Below, one piece after another: positions 41,107 through 49,989 of a DNA stretch of 60,191 nucleotides; the first letter of the stretch is position 1, and each line of letters begins with the position of its first letter. Origin of the DNA: Streptomyces sp. G44 (GTDB taxonomy: Bacteria > Actinomycetota > Actinomycetes > Streptomycetales > Streptomycetaceae); assembly GCF_016905445.1 (NCBI RefSeq), contig NZ_JAFEXF010000021.1:1-60191 (forward strand). Reading direction: 5' to 3'. Made by a program: the position numbers and the translations under genes. Under the pieces are notes generated by a model. The model saw only the letters and a program-made list of their open reading frames with translations, was not told the origin of the DNA and made no database searches.

Positions 41107-41955
41107 ATGGGACGAGTCACGGAGCGACGCAAGGTCATCCGGATCCGGGACGGGCGCGTCACCGAGCGGCCCGACACCCTGGTCACCGAGGAGCCCCTGG
41201 AGATCCGGCTGAACGGCAGGCCGCTGGCCGTCACCATGCGCACTCCGGGCGACGACTTCGCGCTCGCGGCGGGGTTCCTGGTGAGCGAGGGCGTGCTCGG
41301 CGCGGCGGACGAGCTCCAGTCGATCGTGTACTGCGCCGGGGCGACCGCCGAGGGTGCCAACACGTACAACGTGGTCGACGTGCGGACCGCCCCGGGTGTC
41401 GTGATCCCCGACATCACGCTGGAGCGCAACGTCTACACCACCTCGTCCTGCGGGCTGTGCGGCAAGGCGAGCCTGGACGCGGTCCGCACCACGGCCCGTT
41501 TCCCGATCGCCGACACTCCCCCGGTGCGGCTGGGCGTGGAGCTCCTGTCGGAGCTGCCCGACCGGTTGCGCGCGGCGCAGCGGGTCTTCGACAGGACCGG
41601 GGGCCTGCACGCGGCGGCGCTCTTCTCCGAGGAGGGCGACCTGCTGGACATACGGGAGGACGTGGGGCGGCACAACGCCGTCGACAAGCTCGTCGGGCGG
41701 GCCCTCCAGGACGGACGGCTCCCGCTGTCGCGCGCGGTGCTGCTCGTCTCGGGCCGCGCCTCCTTCGAGCTCGCCCAGAAGGCGGTGATGGCGGGCATCC
41801 CGGTGCTCGCCGCGGTCTCCGCGCCGTCGTCGCTGGCGGTGGACCTGGCCGCCGAGACCGGTCTGACACTGGTCGGTTTCCTGCGTGGCGCCTCCATGAA
41901 CGTGTACGCGGGCGAGCACCGCGTCGCGCTGACGGCCGCGGCCGTCCAGGACTGA
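41107..41955 (+). CDS. fdhD: FdhD, sulfur carrier for formate dehydrogenase
   Basis: A 282-residue FdhD/NarQ-family protein. The conserved Cys pair lies in TTSSCGLCGKASLDAV, with EDVGRHNAVDKLVG and LLVSGRASFELAQKA following, both strongly diagnostic. It moves sulfur from a cysteine desulfurase to the molybdenum cofactor of formate dehydrogenase. ATG 41107 is chosen because the family begins with a VTERRKVIRIRDG-like start; the upstream extension is not conserved in style. Confidence 0.92.
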   Translation: MGRVTERRKVIRIRDGRVTERPDTLVTEEPLEIRLNGRPLAVTMRTPGDDFALAAGFLVSEGVLGAADELQSIVYCAGATAEGANTYNVVDVRTAPGVVIPDITLERNVYTTSSCGLCGKASLDAVRTTARFPIADTPPVRLGVELLSELPDRLRAAQRVFDRTGGLHAAALFSEEGDLLDIREDVGRHNAVDKLVGRALQDGRLPLSRAVLLVSGRASFELAQKAVMAGIPVLAAVSAPSSLAVDLAAETGLTLVGFLRGASMNVYAGEHRVALTAAAVQD

Positions 41956-42003
41956 CGCGGGGCCGTCCGAGGCCGGCCCGGGGACCGCGCGGGGCCGCCT
42001 GTC

Positions 42004-42465
42004 TCAGGGCGCGCCGTCCTCCGCGACCCCGACCCCGGAGATCCGGGTCAGCATCTCCAGGAAGCGTTCGCGCTCGCCGGCCGAGAGGGGCGCGAGGAGC
42101 GCGTCGTTGGCCCGCCCGGCGGCCTCGGTGCAGCGGGCCAGGAGCCGCTTCCCCTCGGCGGTGACGGTGATGGCGTTCTTGCGGCGGTCCCGGGGGTCGG
42201 GCGCGCGGTCGACGAGGCCGCCGGCCTGAAGGTCGTTGATCACCCCGACCATGTCCTTCGGATCGAGCAGGACGCTGCGGCCCAGCTCCGCCTGGGCGAC
42301 CGGGCCGAGGTCCGCGACGGCCGCGAGCACCACGTGGTGCCACATCTTCAGCCCCTGCTGCGCGAGCGCCTCGGCGACGAGGCTCCGGCCGCGGGCAGCG
42401 GCACGGCCGAGGAGCCAGCTGGGGAGGGCGCGGATGGCGCGGGGGGCGGGTGGCGTCGTGGGCAT
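42004..42465 (-). CDS. MarR-family transcriptional regulator
   Basis: A 153-residue winged-helix regulator: LGPVAQAELGRSVLLDPKDMVGVINDLQAGGLVDRAPDPRDRRKNAITVTAEGKRLL contains the recognition helix and the wing with the typical DPRDRR motif. Divergent from a quinone-reductase-like gene across a palindromic operator, which it probably represses together with itself. Confidence 0.88.
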   Translation of the reverse strand: MPTTPPAPRAIRALPSWLLGRAAARGRSLVAEALAQQGLKMWHHVVLAAVADLGPVAQAELGRSVLLDPKDMVGVINDLQAGGLVDRAPDPRDRRKNAITVTAEGKRLLARCTEAAGRANDALLAPLSAGERERFLEMLTRISGVGVAEDGAP

Positions 42466-42483
42466 GGACCGAGCCTAGCGAAG

Positions 42484-42535
42484 AATCATTGGACTTCCCA
42501 ACGAAGTGAGCCTACCGTTGGGGTCCCCAATGATT
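42484..42535. promoter_or_regulatory. Double MarR operator between divergent genes
   Basis: Two related palindromes, TTGGACTTCCCAA (42489-42501) and the perfect TTGGGGTCCCCAA (42518-42530), flanked by AATCA and TGATT so that the whole region forms a larger inverted repeat with ~20-base arms. TTGGAC (42489-42494) and TACCGT (42513-42518) could be the -35 and -10 of the plus-strand gene. Size and position fit two MarR dimers. Confidence 0.65.
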
Positions 42536-42561
42536 TCCGGGTCACTCTGGAGGTGGTGCGG

Positions 42562-43485
42562 ATGCGTCGCGTCCGGTACGAACGCAGCGGCGGTCCCGAG
42601 GTCCTGTTCCTGGAGGAGGTCCCCGTTCCCGAGCCGGGGCCGGGCGAACTGCTCGTGCGCGTCGAGGCGGCCGGCGTCACGCTGCCCGTCGTCCGCAAGG
42701 TCCGTGAGCCGCGCGAGCCGATCGCGCTCGGCGGCGAGATCGCCGGGGAGGTCGTCGCACTCGGCGAGAACGCCCGGGGCCACGCGCCGGGCGACCGGGT
42801 CACGGGGCTCGTCTTCGGCCACGGGTACGCCGACTACGCCCTGCTGCACACCGCCATGGCCTCCCCCGTTCCCGACGGGGCGAGCGCGGTCGACGCCGTC
42901 GCGCTGGTCCGCTCCGGGCTCGTCGCGTTCGGCGCGCTGGAGGCCGCGCGTCCCGCGCCGGGCGAGGCCGCGCTCGTCACGGCCGCGGCGAGCGGGGTCG
43001 GTCATCTCGCCGTGCAGCTGGCGAAGGCGCGGGGGGCCGGACGCGTCGTGGGCGCCGTGTCCGACCCCGGCAAGGCCGGCTTCGTGCGCGGACTCGGCGC
43101 GGACGACGTCATCACGTACGACCGTCAGGACTGGGGAGAGCCGGTCGACTACGTCCTGGACGCGGTGGGCGGCGGCCTGCTGGCACCCGCCGTCAGATCC
43201 CTCGCGCCGCACGGTCGCCTGGTGGCCTACAGCTCGGGCGGCGGCTCCGTGGCGGCGTACGACCTGCTCGTCGGGGCGAAGTCGGTCATCGGCTTCCAGA
43301 TGGCGCTGATCGCGCGCGGCAGGCCCGAGCTGTACGAGGCGTGGCGGCGGGAGCTGTGGCGGCTGTTCGAGGCGGGTGAGCTGCGGCCCGCCGTGCACGG
43401 GCGGTTCGCGCTGGCGGACGCGGCGTCCGCCCACGCGGCGGTCGAGGGGCGGAGCAACCTCGGGAAGGTGGTCCTCGTGCCGTGA
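42562..43485 (+). CDS. Zinc-free MDR / quinone oxidoreductase
   Basis: A 307-residue medium-chain dehydrogenase of the quinone-reductase type: VPVPEPGPGELLVRVEAAGV, then ALVTAAASGVGHLAVQLAKARGAG (the NADPH-binding AAxGGVG-like motif) and the C-terminal AHAAVEGRSNLGKVVLVP. No zinc-ligand cysteines. It reduces quinones or enones with NADPH. ATG 42562 follows TGGAGG. MarR-controlled, which fits a detoxification role. Confidence 0.87.
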   Translation: MRRVRYERSGGPEVLFLEEVPVPEPGPGELLVRVEAAGVTLPVVRKVREPREPIALGGEIAGEVVALGENARGHAPGDRVTGLVFGHGYADYALLHTAMASPVPDGASAVDAVALVRSGLVAFGALEAARPAPGEAALVTAAASGVGHLAVQLAKARGAGRVVGAVSDPGKAGFVRGLGADDVITYDRQDWGEPVDYVLDAVGGGLLAPAVRSLAPHGRLVAYSSGGGSVAAYDLLVGAKSVIGFQMALIARGRPELYEAWRRELWRLFEAGELRPAVHGRFALADAASAHAAVEGRSNLGKVVLVP

Positions 43486-43622
43486 CCCGACGCGCGGTGA
43501 CGCCGGCGCACGGTTCTTGTGAGGCGGGGTGGCCCTCAGTACCGTCTATGGCTCGCACACAGGACATGGGATGTCAGGATGTCCAGTCGCTGTCGCCGTC
43601 GCCATGAAAGGCGGGCCGCACC

Positions 43623-45560
43623 ATGTCGTCGCTGTCACCGAGCCCATCGAGTCCACCGCGCCCACCGAGCCCGTCGCGATCCGGCCTTCGCCTACGCCTC
43701 AGATCCCTGCGCACCGCCACCGCCGCCCTGACCGCCGTGGCCGTCGGCGCGCTGCTGCCCGCCCCCGGGGCGCGGGCGGCGCCCGAGCCGACGGCGGCGT
43801 TCGAGGAGCAGGTGCTGTTCAAGGCCTCCCAGGACCCCGGGTACGCCTGCTTCCGCATCCCGGCCGTCGTGCGGACCACCAAGGGCACCCTGCTCGCCTT
43901 CGCCGAGGGCCGGGTCGACAACTGCGGTGACGCGGGCGACATAGACCTGGTGCTCAAACGCTCGCACGACGGGGGCCGCACCTGGGGTCCGCTCCAGGTC
44001 ATCAACGAAGGCGGGGGCGACACCCACGGCAATCCGGCGCCGGTCGTGGACCGCGAGAGCGGCCGTGTGCTGCTCGCGGAGACCTTCAACACCGGCCGCA
44101 CCGACGGCAAGAACTGCGACATCCCCTGTGACCGCACCCCCCACCTCCAGCACAGCGACGACGACGGCCGCACCTGGTCGCAGCCGCGCGACCTGAGCGA
44201 GGAGATCCTGCCGGACCACTGGAACTCCTGGTATGCCACCGGGCCCGTGCACGGCGTCCAGCTGACCCGCGGCCGGCACGCGGGACGGCTCGTCTTCTCC
44301 GTCAACGCCGAGACGTGGGACGGCAGCCGGATAAGCGCCAATCACGCGGCGCTGGCCGTCAGCGACGACGGCGGCGACACCTGGCGGATCGGCGCCACGG
44401 ACTCCTATCCGGTCGCCGCCGACGGCACGTTCCGCCAGAAGCCGTCCGAGATGACCGTCACCGAACGGCCCGACGGGGCGGTCCACGTCAGCGGGCGCGA
44501 GCAGGACGGCACCGACCTCGGCCACCGCACCCAGGCGGTGAGCCGGGACGGCGGCAAGTCCTTCACCGGCCCCTTCCGGGCGGTCCCCGACCTGTACGCG
44601 CCCCAAGTGCAGTGCTCCACCCTCCAGTCGGGCAAGCGGATGCTGCTCGCCTGCCCCGGCGACCCCGACCGCCGCCGCACGATGCAGATCCGCTCCTCCT
44701 ACGACGGCGGCCGCACCTGGGACAGCGTCGACCGGGGCACGACGGTCACCACGGACTGGTCCGGCTACTCCGACCTGGTGCGGGCCGACAGCGCGCACGT
44801 CGGCCTGCTGTACGAGGCCGGCGCGGTCGACGCGCGCGACGAGATCCGCTTCGCCCGCTTCACCGAGGACTGGCTGAAGCCGCGCCGCGGCCCCGACCCG
44901 ACGACCCGCGACCACGCCCCGGGCGCCCGTGCCGCGGCGGTGCTCGGCGGGGCGCGCGAGACCCCGGGACGCTTCGGCGGCGCGCTCTCCCTCGACGGCA
45001 CGGACGACGCCGTACGCCTGCCGTTCCGCCACCGCCTTCCGCTCGGCACCAAGGACTTCACGGCCTCTCTGTGGTTCCGCTACTCCGCGGCCACCGGTGA
45101 GCAGCCGCTGCTGTGGATGGGCGGCATCGGCACCAACCAGCCGCAGGTGTGGCTGCGCGGCGAACCCGCGAGCGACCGCGTCACGGGGCTGATCACCACG
45201 CGCGACGGCGGCGCGCCGCCGAGGTCCGCCGCCGTGCGCACCACGGACGCGCACAACGACGGCGAGTGGCACCACGTCGCGCTGCGCCGGGGCGGGGGCA
45301 GTCTCACGCTCTTCCTGGACGGGGAGCGGGTCACCGCCGCGGACGTGCCGGGTTCGGTCAGCCGCAACTCCGCCTTCGGCGTCCACATCGGGCAGCGGAT
45401 GGACAGCCGCGCCCACTTCACCGGGTCGGTCGACGACGTGGCGGTGTACGAAAGGGCCCTGAGCGACGCGGAGGTGGAAGCCCTGCGTACCGGTGAGGCT
45501 CCTGTGACACGGGACACCGTCGCCCGGCTCCCCATGGACCGCGTGCGCGGCAGCAACTAA
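43623..45560 (+). CDS. Secreted sialidase (GH33) with LamG-like C-terminal domain
   Basis: A 645-residue exo-alpha-sialidase. A signal peptide spans ~1-52 (hydrophobic LRTATAALTAVAVGALL, cleavage after GARA). The FRIP motif is CFRIPAVV, with at least five Asp-boxes of the SxDxGxTW type (SHDGGRTW, SDDDGRTW, SDDGGDTW, SRDGGKSF, SYDGGRTW) in a six-bladed propeller. Residues ~450-630 form a concanavalin/LamG fold (LSLDGTDDAVRLPF ... GSVDDVAVYERALSDAEV) likely to bind glycans. It releases terminal sialic acids outside the cell. Ten bases separate it from the next gene. Confidence 0.9.
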   Translation: MSSLSPSPSSPPRPPSPSRSGLRLRLRSLRTATAALTAVAVGALLPAPGARAAPEPTAAFEEQVLFKASQDPGYACFRIPAVVRTTKGTLLAFAEGRVDNCGDAGDIDLVLKRSHDGGRTWGPLQVINEGGGDTHGNPAPVVDRESGRVLLAETFNTGRTDGKNCDIPCDRTPHLQHSDDDGRTWSQPRDLSEEILPDHWNSWYATGPVHGVQLTRGRHAGRLVFSVNAETWDGSRISANHAALAVSDDGGDTWRIGATDSYPVAADGTFRQKPSEMTVTERPDGAVHVSGREQDGTDLGHRTQAVSRDGGKSFTGPFRAVPDLYAPQVQCSTLQSGKRMLLACPGDPDRRRTMQIRSSYDGGRTWDSVDRGTTVTTDWSGYSDLVRADSAHVGLLYEAGAVDARDEIRFARFTEDWLKPRRGPDPTTRDHAPGARAAAVLGGARETPGRFGGALSLDGTDDAVRLPFRHRLPLGTKDFTASLWFRYSAATGEQPLLWMGGIGTNQPQVWLRGEPASDRVTGLITTRDGGAPPRSAAVRTTDAHNDGEWHHVALRRGGGSLTLFLDGERVTAADVPGSVSRNSAFGVHIGQRMDSRAHFTGSVDDVAVYERALSDAEVEALRTGEAPVTRDTVARLPMDRVRGSN

Positions 45561-45570
45561 CGTCCCCGGC

Positions 45571-46830
45571 GTGTCCGACCGAGAACGTCGCGGTGGCGGG
45601 GGCGGCAGGAGCTGGCTGGTCCTGCTGCTCGCCGCCGCCTGTGCGGCCGTCCTGCTGATCGCCCTCCCGCAAGACGACCGGGAGGGCGCGCCCGACGCGG
45701 CGTGCCGCCCCCGGACGGTGGCGTCCTGGTCCGCCGACGACAAGGCGACGGGAGAGTTCGCGCGCTACGGCGACGACGGGACGCGGACCGACGACTGGAC
45801 GGGCGGGGACGGCACCCACTCGGTGCGGCTGCCGGACGGGCGCGTCCTGTGGCTGTTCTCCGACACCTTCCTCGGCCAGGTCCACGCCCCGCCCAACCCG
45901 GCCGGCCAGCCGCACACCTGGCGCGACACCAGCGCGCCGATGGTGCGCAACTCGGCCGTGGTGATGTCCCGTTCGGGCGCCCTGCGCCGCACCCTCGCCG
46001 CCCCGCTCTTCCCCGACCCGGCGCCCCAGCAGTGGCGCTGGCCGGTGGCGGCGCGGGTCGAGCCCCGTTCGCCGGGCTCGGACGAGCAGGTCGTACGCGT
46101 CCTGCTGTGGAACCGCATGGCGAGCCAGGGCCCCTGGATCTACGGTGTCCCCCTCGCCACGGAGGTCGCCACGCTCTCCCTGCCGGACCTGCGTGTCGAG
46201 GGCATCGTGAAGGTGTCCGACCAGCAGGGCGTCGGGGACCCGGAGAAGCGGGTGCTGTACGGCGCGGCGACGGTCGACGAGGACGGCTGGACGTACGTCT
46301 TCGGCGGCACGGACGCCCAGGCCACCTCGCGTCCCTCCTCGCACGCCCATGTCGCGCGCGTCCGGCACGGCAGGCTCGCCGAGGCCGACGCGTGGGAGTA
46401 CTGGGACGGCGAGGAGTGGGGGCGTGCGGGCGCGTCGCGGCCGGTCCTCGGGGACGGGAAGCGCAAGGGGGTGGGCAGCGCGTTCACGGTCGTACGGGAC
46501 AAGGGCACCTATGTGCTGTTCACGATGGCCTCGGGCACCGAGGGGCTGACCACCGTCTCGTCGTACTGGTCCTGCTCCCCCACCGGGCCCTGGCACGGCC
46601 CCGCCAAGGCGTTCGAGGCGCCGCTGCCAAAGGACGCCGCGCCACGTCAGGACACGGCGGCCTACAACCCGCAGGTCCATCCGGCGCTCGGCGGGGGCGG
46701 GCGCGTGGTGCTGAGCTACGACGTCAACTGGCTGGACCCGGTGCCCGCGAGCGCGCAGGCGAACGTCAACCGGAACGTGGCGCTGTACCGGCCGCGGTTC
46801 GTGACGCTGCGGCTGGGTGCGCCGCGCTGA
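45571..46830 (+). CDS. Membrane-anchored or secreted beta-propeller-like protein (DUF4185-like)
   Basis: A 419-residue protein. An N-terminal hydrophobic segment (SWLVLLLAAACAAVLLIAL, ~14-32) is a signal or anchor. The rest has WLFSDTFLGQV, MVRNSAVVMS, YVFGGTDA and a CSPTGPWHGPAKAFE ... YNPQVHPAL segment in the style of DUF4185/DUF5005 five-bladed propeller proteins related to glycosidases. Possible carbohydrate-active partner of the sialidase just upstream. The last 65 bases overlap the convergent transporter gene. Enzymatic activity unproven. Confidence 0.6.
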   Translation: MSDRERRGGGGGRSWLVLLLAAACAAVLLIALPQDDREGAPDAACRPRTVASWSADDKATGEFARYGDDGTRTDDWTGGDGTHSVRLPDGRVLWLFSDTFLGQVHAPPNPAGQPHTWRDTSAPMVRNSAVVMSRSGALRRTLAAPLFPDPAPQQWRWPVAARVEPRSPGSDEQVVRVLLWNRMASQGPWIYGVPLATEVATLSLPDLRVEGIVKVSDQQGVGDPEKRVLYGAATVDEDGWTYVFGGTDAQATSRPSSHAHVARVRHGRLAEADAWEYWDGEEWGRAGASRPVLGDGKRKGVGSAFTVVRDKGTYVLFTMASGTEGLTTVSSYWSCSPTGPWHGPAKAFEAPLPKDAAPRQDTAAYNPQVHPALGGGGRVVLSYDVNWLDPVPASAQANVNRNVALYRPRFVTLRLGAPR

Positions 46831-47821
46831 CGGACTCCTCGCCGTCGAAGTCGCGCGGATCGCGCGAACGGCGTTTGGCGATGACCGCGCAGACCATCAG
46901 CTGCATCTGGTGGAAGAGCATCAGCGGCAGCACGGCGAGGGAGGCGTGCGCCCCGAACAGGACGCTGGCCATGGGCAGCCCGGCGGCCAGCGACTTCTTC
47001 GACCCGGCGAACTGGATCGCGACGCGGTCGCCGCGGCGGAAGCCGAGCCGCTTGGCGCCGTACCAGGTCAGCGTCAGCATCACGGTGAGCAGCACCGCCT
47101 CGACACCGAGCAGCGCGAGCAGCCGCCACGGAGTGACCTGGCTCCAGATGCCCCGCACCATGCCCTGGCTGAAGGCGGTGTAGACGACGAGCAGGATCGA
47201 TGCGCGGTCCACGTACCCGAGGACCTTCTTGTGCCGGGCGAGGAAGCCGCCGACCCAGCGGCGCAGCAGCTGCCCGGCGACGAACGGCACGAGCAGTTGC
47301 AGCACGATCTTGACGACGGAGTCCGCCGAGAAGCCGCCGCCCCTGCTGCCGAGCAGGGCGGCGGCGAGCAGCGGGGTGAGCAGGATGCCGGCGAGCGAGG
47401 AGAAGGAGCCCGCGCAGATGGCGGCGGGGACGTTGCCGCGGGCCATGGAGGTGAAGGCGATGGACGACTGGATCGTCGAGGGCACCAGCGTGAGGAAGAG
47501 GAAGCCGCTGTACAGGGCGGGGGTCAGGACGTGGGGCACGAGCCCCTTCGCCGCGAGCCCGAGCAGCGGGAAGACGAGGAACGTGCAGGCGAGGACCGTG
47601 ACGTGCAGCCGCCAGTGCTTGAGCCCGTCGAGCGCTTCCCGGGTGGACAGCCGGGCGCCGTAGAGGAAGAAGAGGAACGAGACGGCGGCGGTGGAGGCCC
47701 AGGAGGCGACGTCGGCGGCGGTGCCGCGGGCGGGTATGAGGGCCGCGGCCCCCACGGTCGCGAGCAACGCCACGATGTAGGGGTCGACCGGCATCCAGGA
47801 CGGCCACTTCAGGCGTTTCAC
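46766..47821 (-). CDS. Bile acid:sodium symporter (BASS) family transporter
   Basis: A 351-residue membrane protein with about ten hydrophobic segments: FLFFLYGARLSTREAL, LTLVPSTIQSSIAFTSMARGN, and the second-repeat QFAGSKKSLAAGLPMASVLF, hallmarks of the BASS family (YfeH/SbtA-like branch). Likely sodium-coupled uptake or efflux of an organic anion. GTG 47821 is chosen for the GGAG four bases upstream. Divergent from a LysR regulator. Confidence 0.87.
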   Translation of the reverse strand: MKRLKWPSWMPVDPYIVALLATVGAAALIPARGTAADVASWASTAAVSFLFFLYGARLSTREALDGLKHWRLHVTVLACTFLVFPLLGLAAKGLVPHVLTPALYSGFLFLTLVPSTIQSSIAFTSMARGNVPAAICAGSFSSLAGILLTPLLAAALLGSRGGGFSADSVVKIVLQLLVPFVAGQLLRRWVGGFLARHKKVLGYVDRASILLVVYTAFSQGMVRGIWSQVTPWRLLALLGVEAVLLTVMLTLTWYGAKRLGFRRGDRVAIQFAGSKKSLAAGLPMASVLFGAHASLAVLPLMLFHQMQLMVCAVIAKRRSRDPRDFDGEESVSAAHPAAASRTAAGTAPRSG

Positions 47822-47929
47822 GGTGCTCCAGGCTCTATGGGGCGGTATCCGGCCGACGGCCGGAACGTGCCTTCTCCATGATCCTCCTGCCCGGCGCCAT
47901 CGGGAACGCCGTACACCGCTCTGACTGCC

Positions 47930-47944
47930 ATCACGGTTCACGAT
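47930..47944. promoter_or_regulatory. Possible LysR T-N11-A box
   Basis: ATC-N9-GAT (47930-47944) is a T-N11-A inverted repeat of the LysR type between the transporter and the regulator. It overlaps ATG 47943, so if it is real the regulator may start at GTG 47967 instead. Confidence 0.35.
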
Positions 47945-48863
47945 GAGCGGTACTACGCTGGTGGGTGTGTACGACCCTTCGCAGCTGCGCACCTTTCTCG
48001 CGGTGGCACAGACGCTGAGCTTCACGCAGGCCGCGCGCCGCCTCGGCCTGCGCCAGTCGACGGTGAGCCAGCACGTGCGCCGCCTGGAGGACGCCACGGG
48101 GCGGCCGCTGTTCACCCGCGACACCCACAGCGTCGAGCTGACCGAGGACGGCGAGGCGATGCTCGGCTTCGCGCGGCGCATCCTCGCGGTGCACGAGCAG
48201 GCGGCGGCGTTCTTCACCCGGACGCGGCTCGGCGGGCGGCTGCGGTTCGGGGCGTCGGAGGACTTCGTCCTGACCCGGCTCACCGACATCCTGGAGTCCT
48301 TCCGGCGCGACCACCCGGACGTCGACCTGGAGCTGACCGTCGAGCTCTCCGGCACGCTCCACGAACAGCTGGACGCGGGCAAGCTCGACCTGGTGCTCGC
48401 CAAGCGGCGCCCGGAGGACCCGCGCGGCGAACTGGTCCGCCACGATCAGCTGGTGTGGATCGGCTCCGAGCGGCTGCGCCTGGACCCCGAACGCCCCGTG
48501 CCGCTGATCGTCTACCCGCCCCCGGGCATCACCCGGGCCCTGGCCTTCGAGGCGCTGGAGCGGCGCGGCCGTGCCTGGCGGGTGGCGTGCACCAGCGGCA
48601 GCCTCAACGGCCTGGTGGCGGCGGCCCGCGGGGGCCTCGGCGTGATGGCGCACTCGCGCGGTCTGATTCCGCCGGGCCTGGTCCGCGTCCCCGACCGGGC
48701 GGGCCTGCCGGAGCTGGGGCCGGTCGACTTCGTGCTGTTGCACGGCGAGCGGCGCGCCGCCGGGCAGGGCGCGCCGGGTGCCGCGGACGCGCTGGCGGCG
48801 GCGATCCTGGCGGGCGGGGACCGGCTGCGGCGTGACGCTAGCGCAGCGGTCGCGGGTAGGTGA
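47943..48863 (+). CDS. LysR-family transcriptional regulator
   Basis: A 306-residue LysR regulator. Winged HTH: YDPSQLRTFLAVAQTLSFTQAARRLGLRQSTVSQHVRRLEDATGRPLF. The effector domain includes GRLRFGASEDFVLTRLTDIL and KLDLVLAKRRPED. It is divergent from the BASS transporter and probably activates it on binding a transported acid. The true start may be GTG 47967. Its 3' end overlaps the convergent Lrp gene by 26 bases. Confidence 0.9.
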   Translation: MSGTTLVGVYDPSQLRTFLAVAQTLSFTQAARRLGLRQSTVSQHVRRLEDATGRPLFTRDTHSVELTEDGEAMLGFARRILAVHEQAAAFFTRTRLGGRLRFGASEDFVLTRLTDILESFRRDHPDVDLELTVELSGTLHEQLDAGKLDLVLAKRRPEDPRGELVRHDQLVWIGSERLRLDPERPVPLIVYPPPGITRALAFEALERRGRAWRVACTSGSLNGLVAAARGGLGVMAHSRGLIPPGLVRVPDRAGLPELGPVDFVLLHGERRAAGQGAPGAADALAAAILAGGDRLRRDASAAVAGR

Positions 48864-49824
48864 GTTCCTTGAGGCGGCGCAGGTACGGTGCCGATTCGAT
48901 GTGCCGCACGCCGTCGAGCGCGCCGAGGCTGCCGCTCAGGTAGCCGTACAGCTCCGCGGTGTCGCGGGTCAGGACGCTCGCCATCAGGTGGGCGGAGCCG
49001 GTGATCGCGGAGACGTGGGCGACCTCGGGGTGCGCGGCCATCGCCCGGCCGACCTCGTCGAGGGCCCCGGGGGCGACGGTGATCCAGAGCATCGCGGCGG
49101 TGGTGAAGCCGAAGCGCGCGGTGTCGTACTCCGTGTCGAGGTACAGCGCGCCGGAGCCGAGCAGCGCGGCGACGCGACGCTTGACGGCGGACTCGGAGCG
49201 GCCCGTGAGCCGCTGGAGCTCGGGACAGGTGACGCGGCCGTCGGCTTTCAGGGCGGCGACCAGCGGCTCGTCGTCGGGGGCGATGCGCAGGCGCCCGGGG
49301 GCGGTCGCCGGTGGCTCGGCGGGGCGGAGGGCCGCGGCCTGCTCGTCGGTGAGCGGGCGGTGCTTGCCGATCCAGCCGGTGCGTCCGCCGTAGAAGCGGT
49401 GGATGAGCTGGTGGGCGGTGATCTCGATGAGCTTGCGGGTGCGCAGGAGCTTGCCGAAGAGCAGGTCGTCGTAGTCGCCGGGCGTGCGGGGCACGGTCAT
49501 GCAGACCACTTCGGTGCCGGCCGACGTGAGATGGACCCAGGCCGTGTCGGGGCGGCGGGCCAGGGCGGCCGCGATGGCCTCGGCGCCGTCGGGCGCGCAG
49601 CGCAGGCGCAGCATCCACTGGTCCCTGCCGAGCCGCGCGCTGTCCCGGACGCCGACGACGCGCAGGCCCGCCTCGGCCCGCAGGCGGCGGAAGCGGCGCG
49701 CGACGGTCTGGTCGGAGACGCCGAGGACGGCGGCGATGCGGCTGAAGGGGGCCCTGCCGTCGATCTCCAGGGCGTGCAGCAGCTTGAGGTCCAGGTCGTC
49801 GAAGATCTCGGTTTCCGCCATCAA
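48838..49824 (-). CDS. Double-HTH Lrp/AsnC-family regulator
   Basis: A 328-residue regulator in two halves, each starting with an AsnC-type HTH: LDLKLLHALEIDGRAPFSRIAAVLGVSDQTVARRFRRL and LVAALKADGRVTCPELQRLTGRSESAVKRRVAAL. Each is followed by a RAM-like effector domain (DTAWVHLTSAGTEVVCMT; EVAHVSAITGSAHLMASVL). Double-length Lrp proteins of this kind are common in Streptomyces. It is divergent from the MFS gene and may control it. Confidence 0.87.
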   Translation of the reverse strand: MMAETEIFDDLDLKLLHALEIDGRAPFSRIAAVLGVSDQTVARRFRRLRAEAGLRVVGVRDSARLGRDQWMLRLRCAPDGAEAIAAALARRPDTAWVHLTSAGTEVVCMTVPRTPGDYDDLLFGKLLRTRKLIEITAHQLIHRFYGGRTGWIGKHRPLTDEQAAALRPAEPPATAPGRLRIAPDDEPLVAALKADGRVTCPELQRLTGRSESAVKRRVAALLGSGALYLDTEYDTARFGFTTAAMLWITVAPGALDEVGRAMAAHPEVAHVSAITGSAHLMASVLTRDTAELYGYLSGSLGALDGVRHIESAPYLRRLKELTYPRPLR

Positions 49825-49989
49825 GCCGTCCCTCCATGTCGAGATCCGGCGGTTTCACTCTCGTGAGCACCGGGATCGTCCGTCGCCGTCCCATCGTACG
49901 AGGGCACGCGCATCCGGCGTACGGGATGCGACGGGCGACGTCGGACAGGTGTCGCCGTCAGGCGACAAGAGGCAAGGGGAAACAAGGCG

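Noticed and set aside
43500..43622. Riboswitch or structured leader before the sialidase gene
   Set aside because: No recognisable aptamer or stable hairpin seen in the 120 bases.
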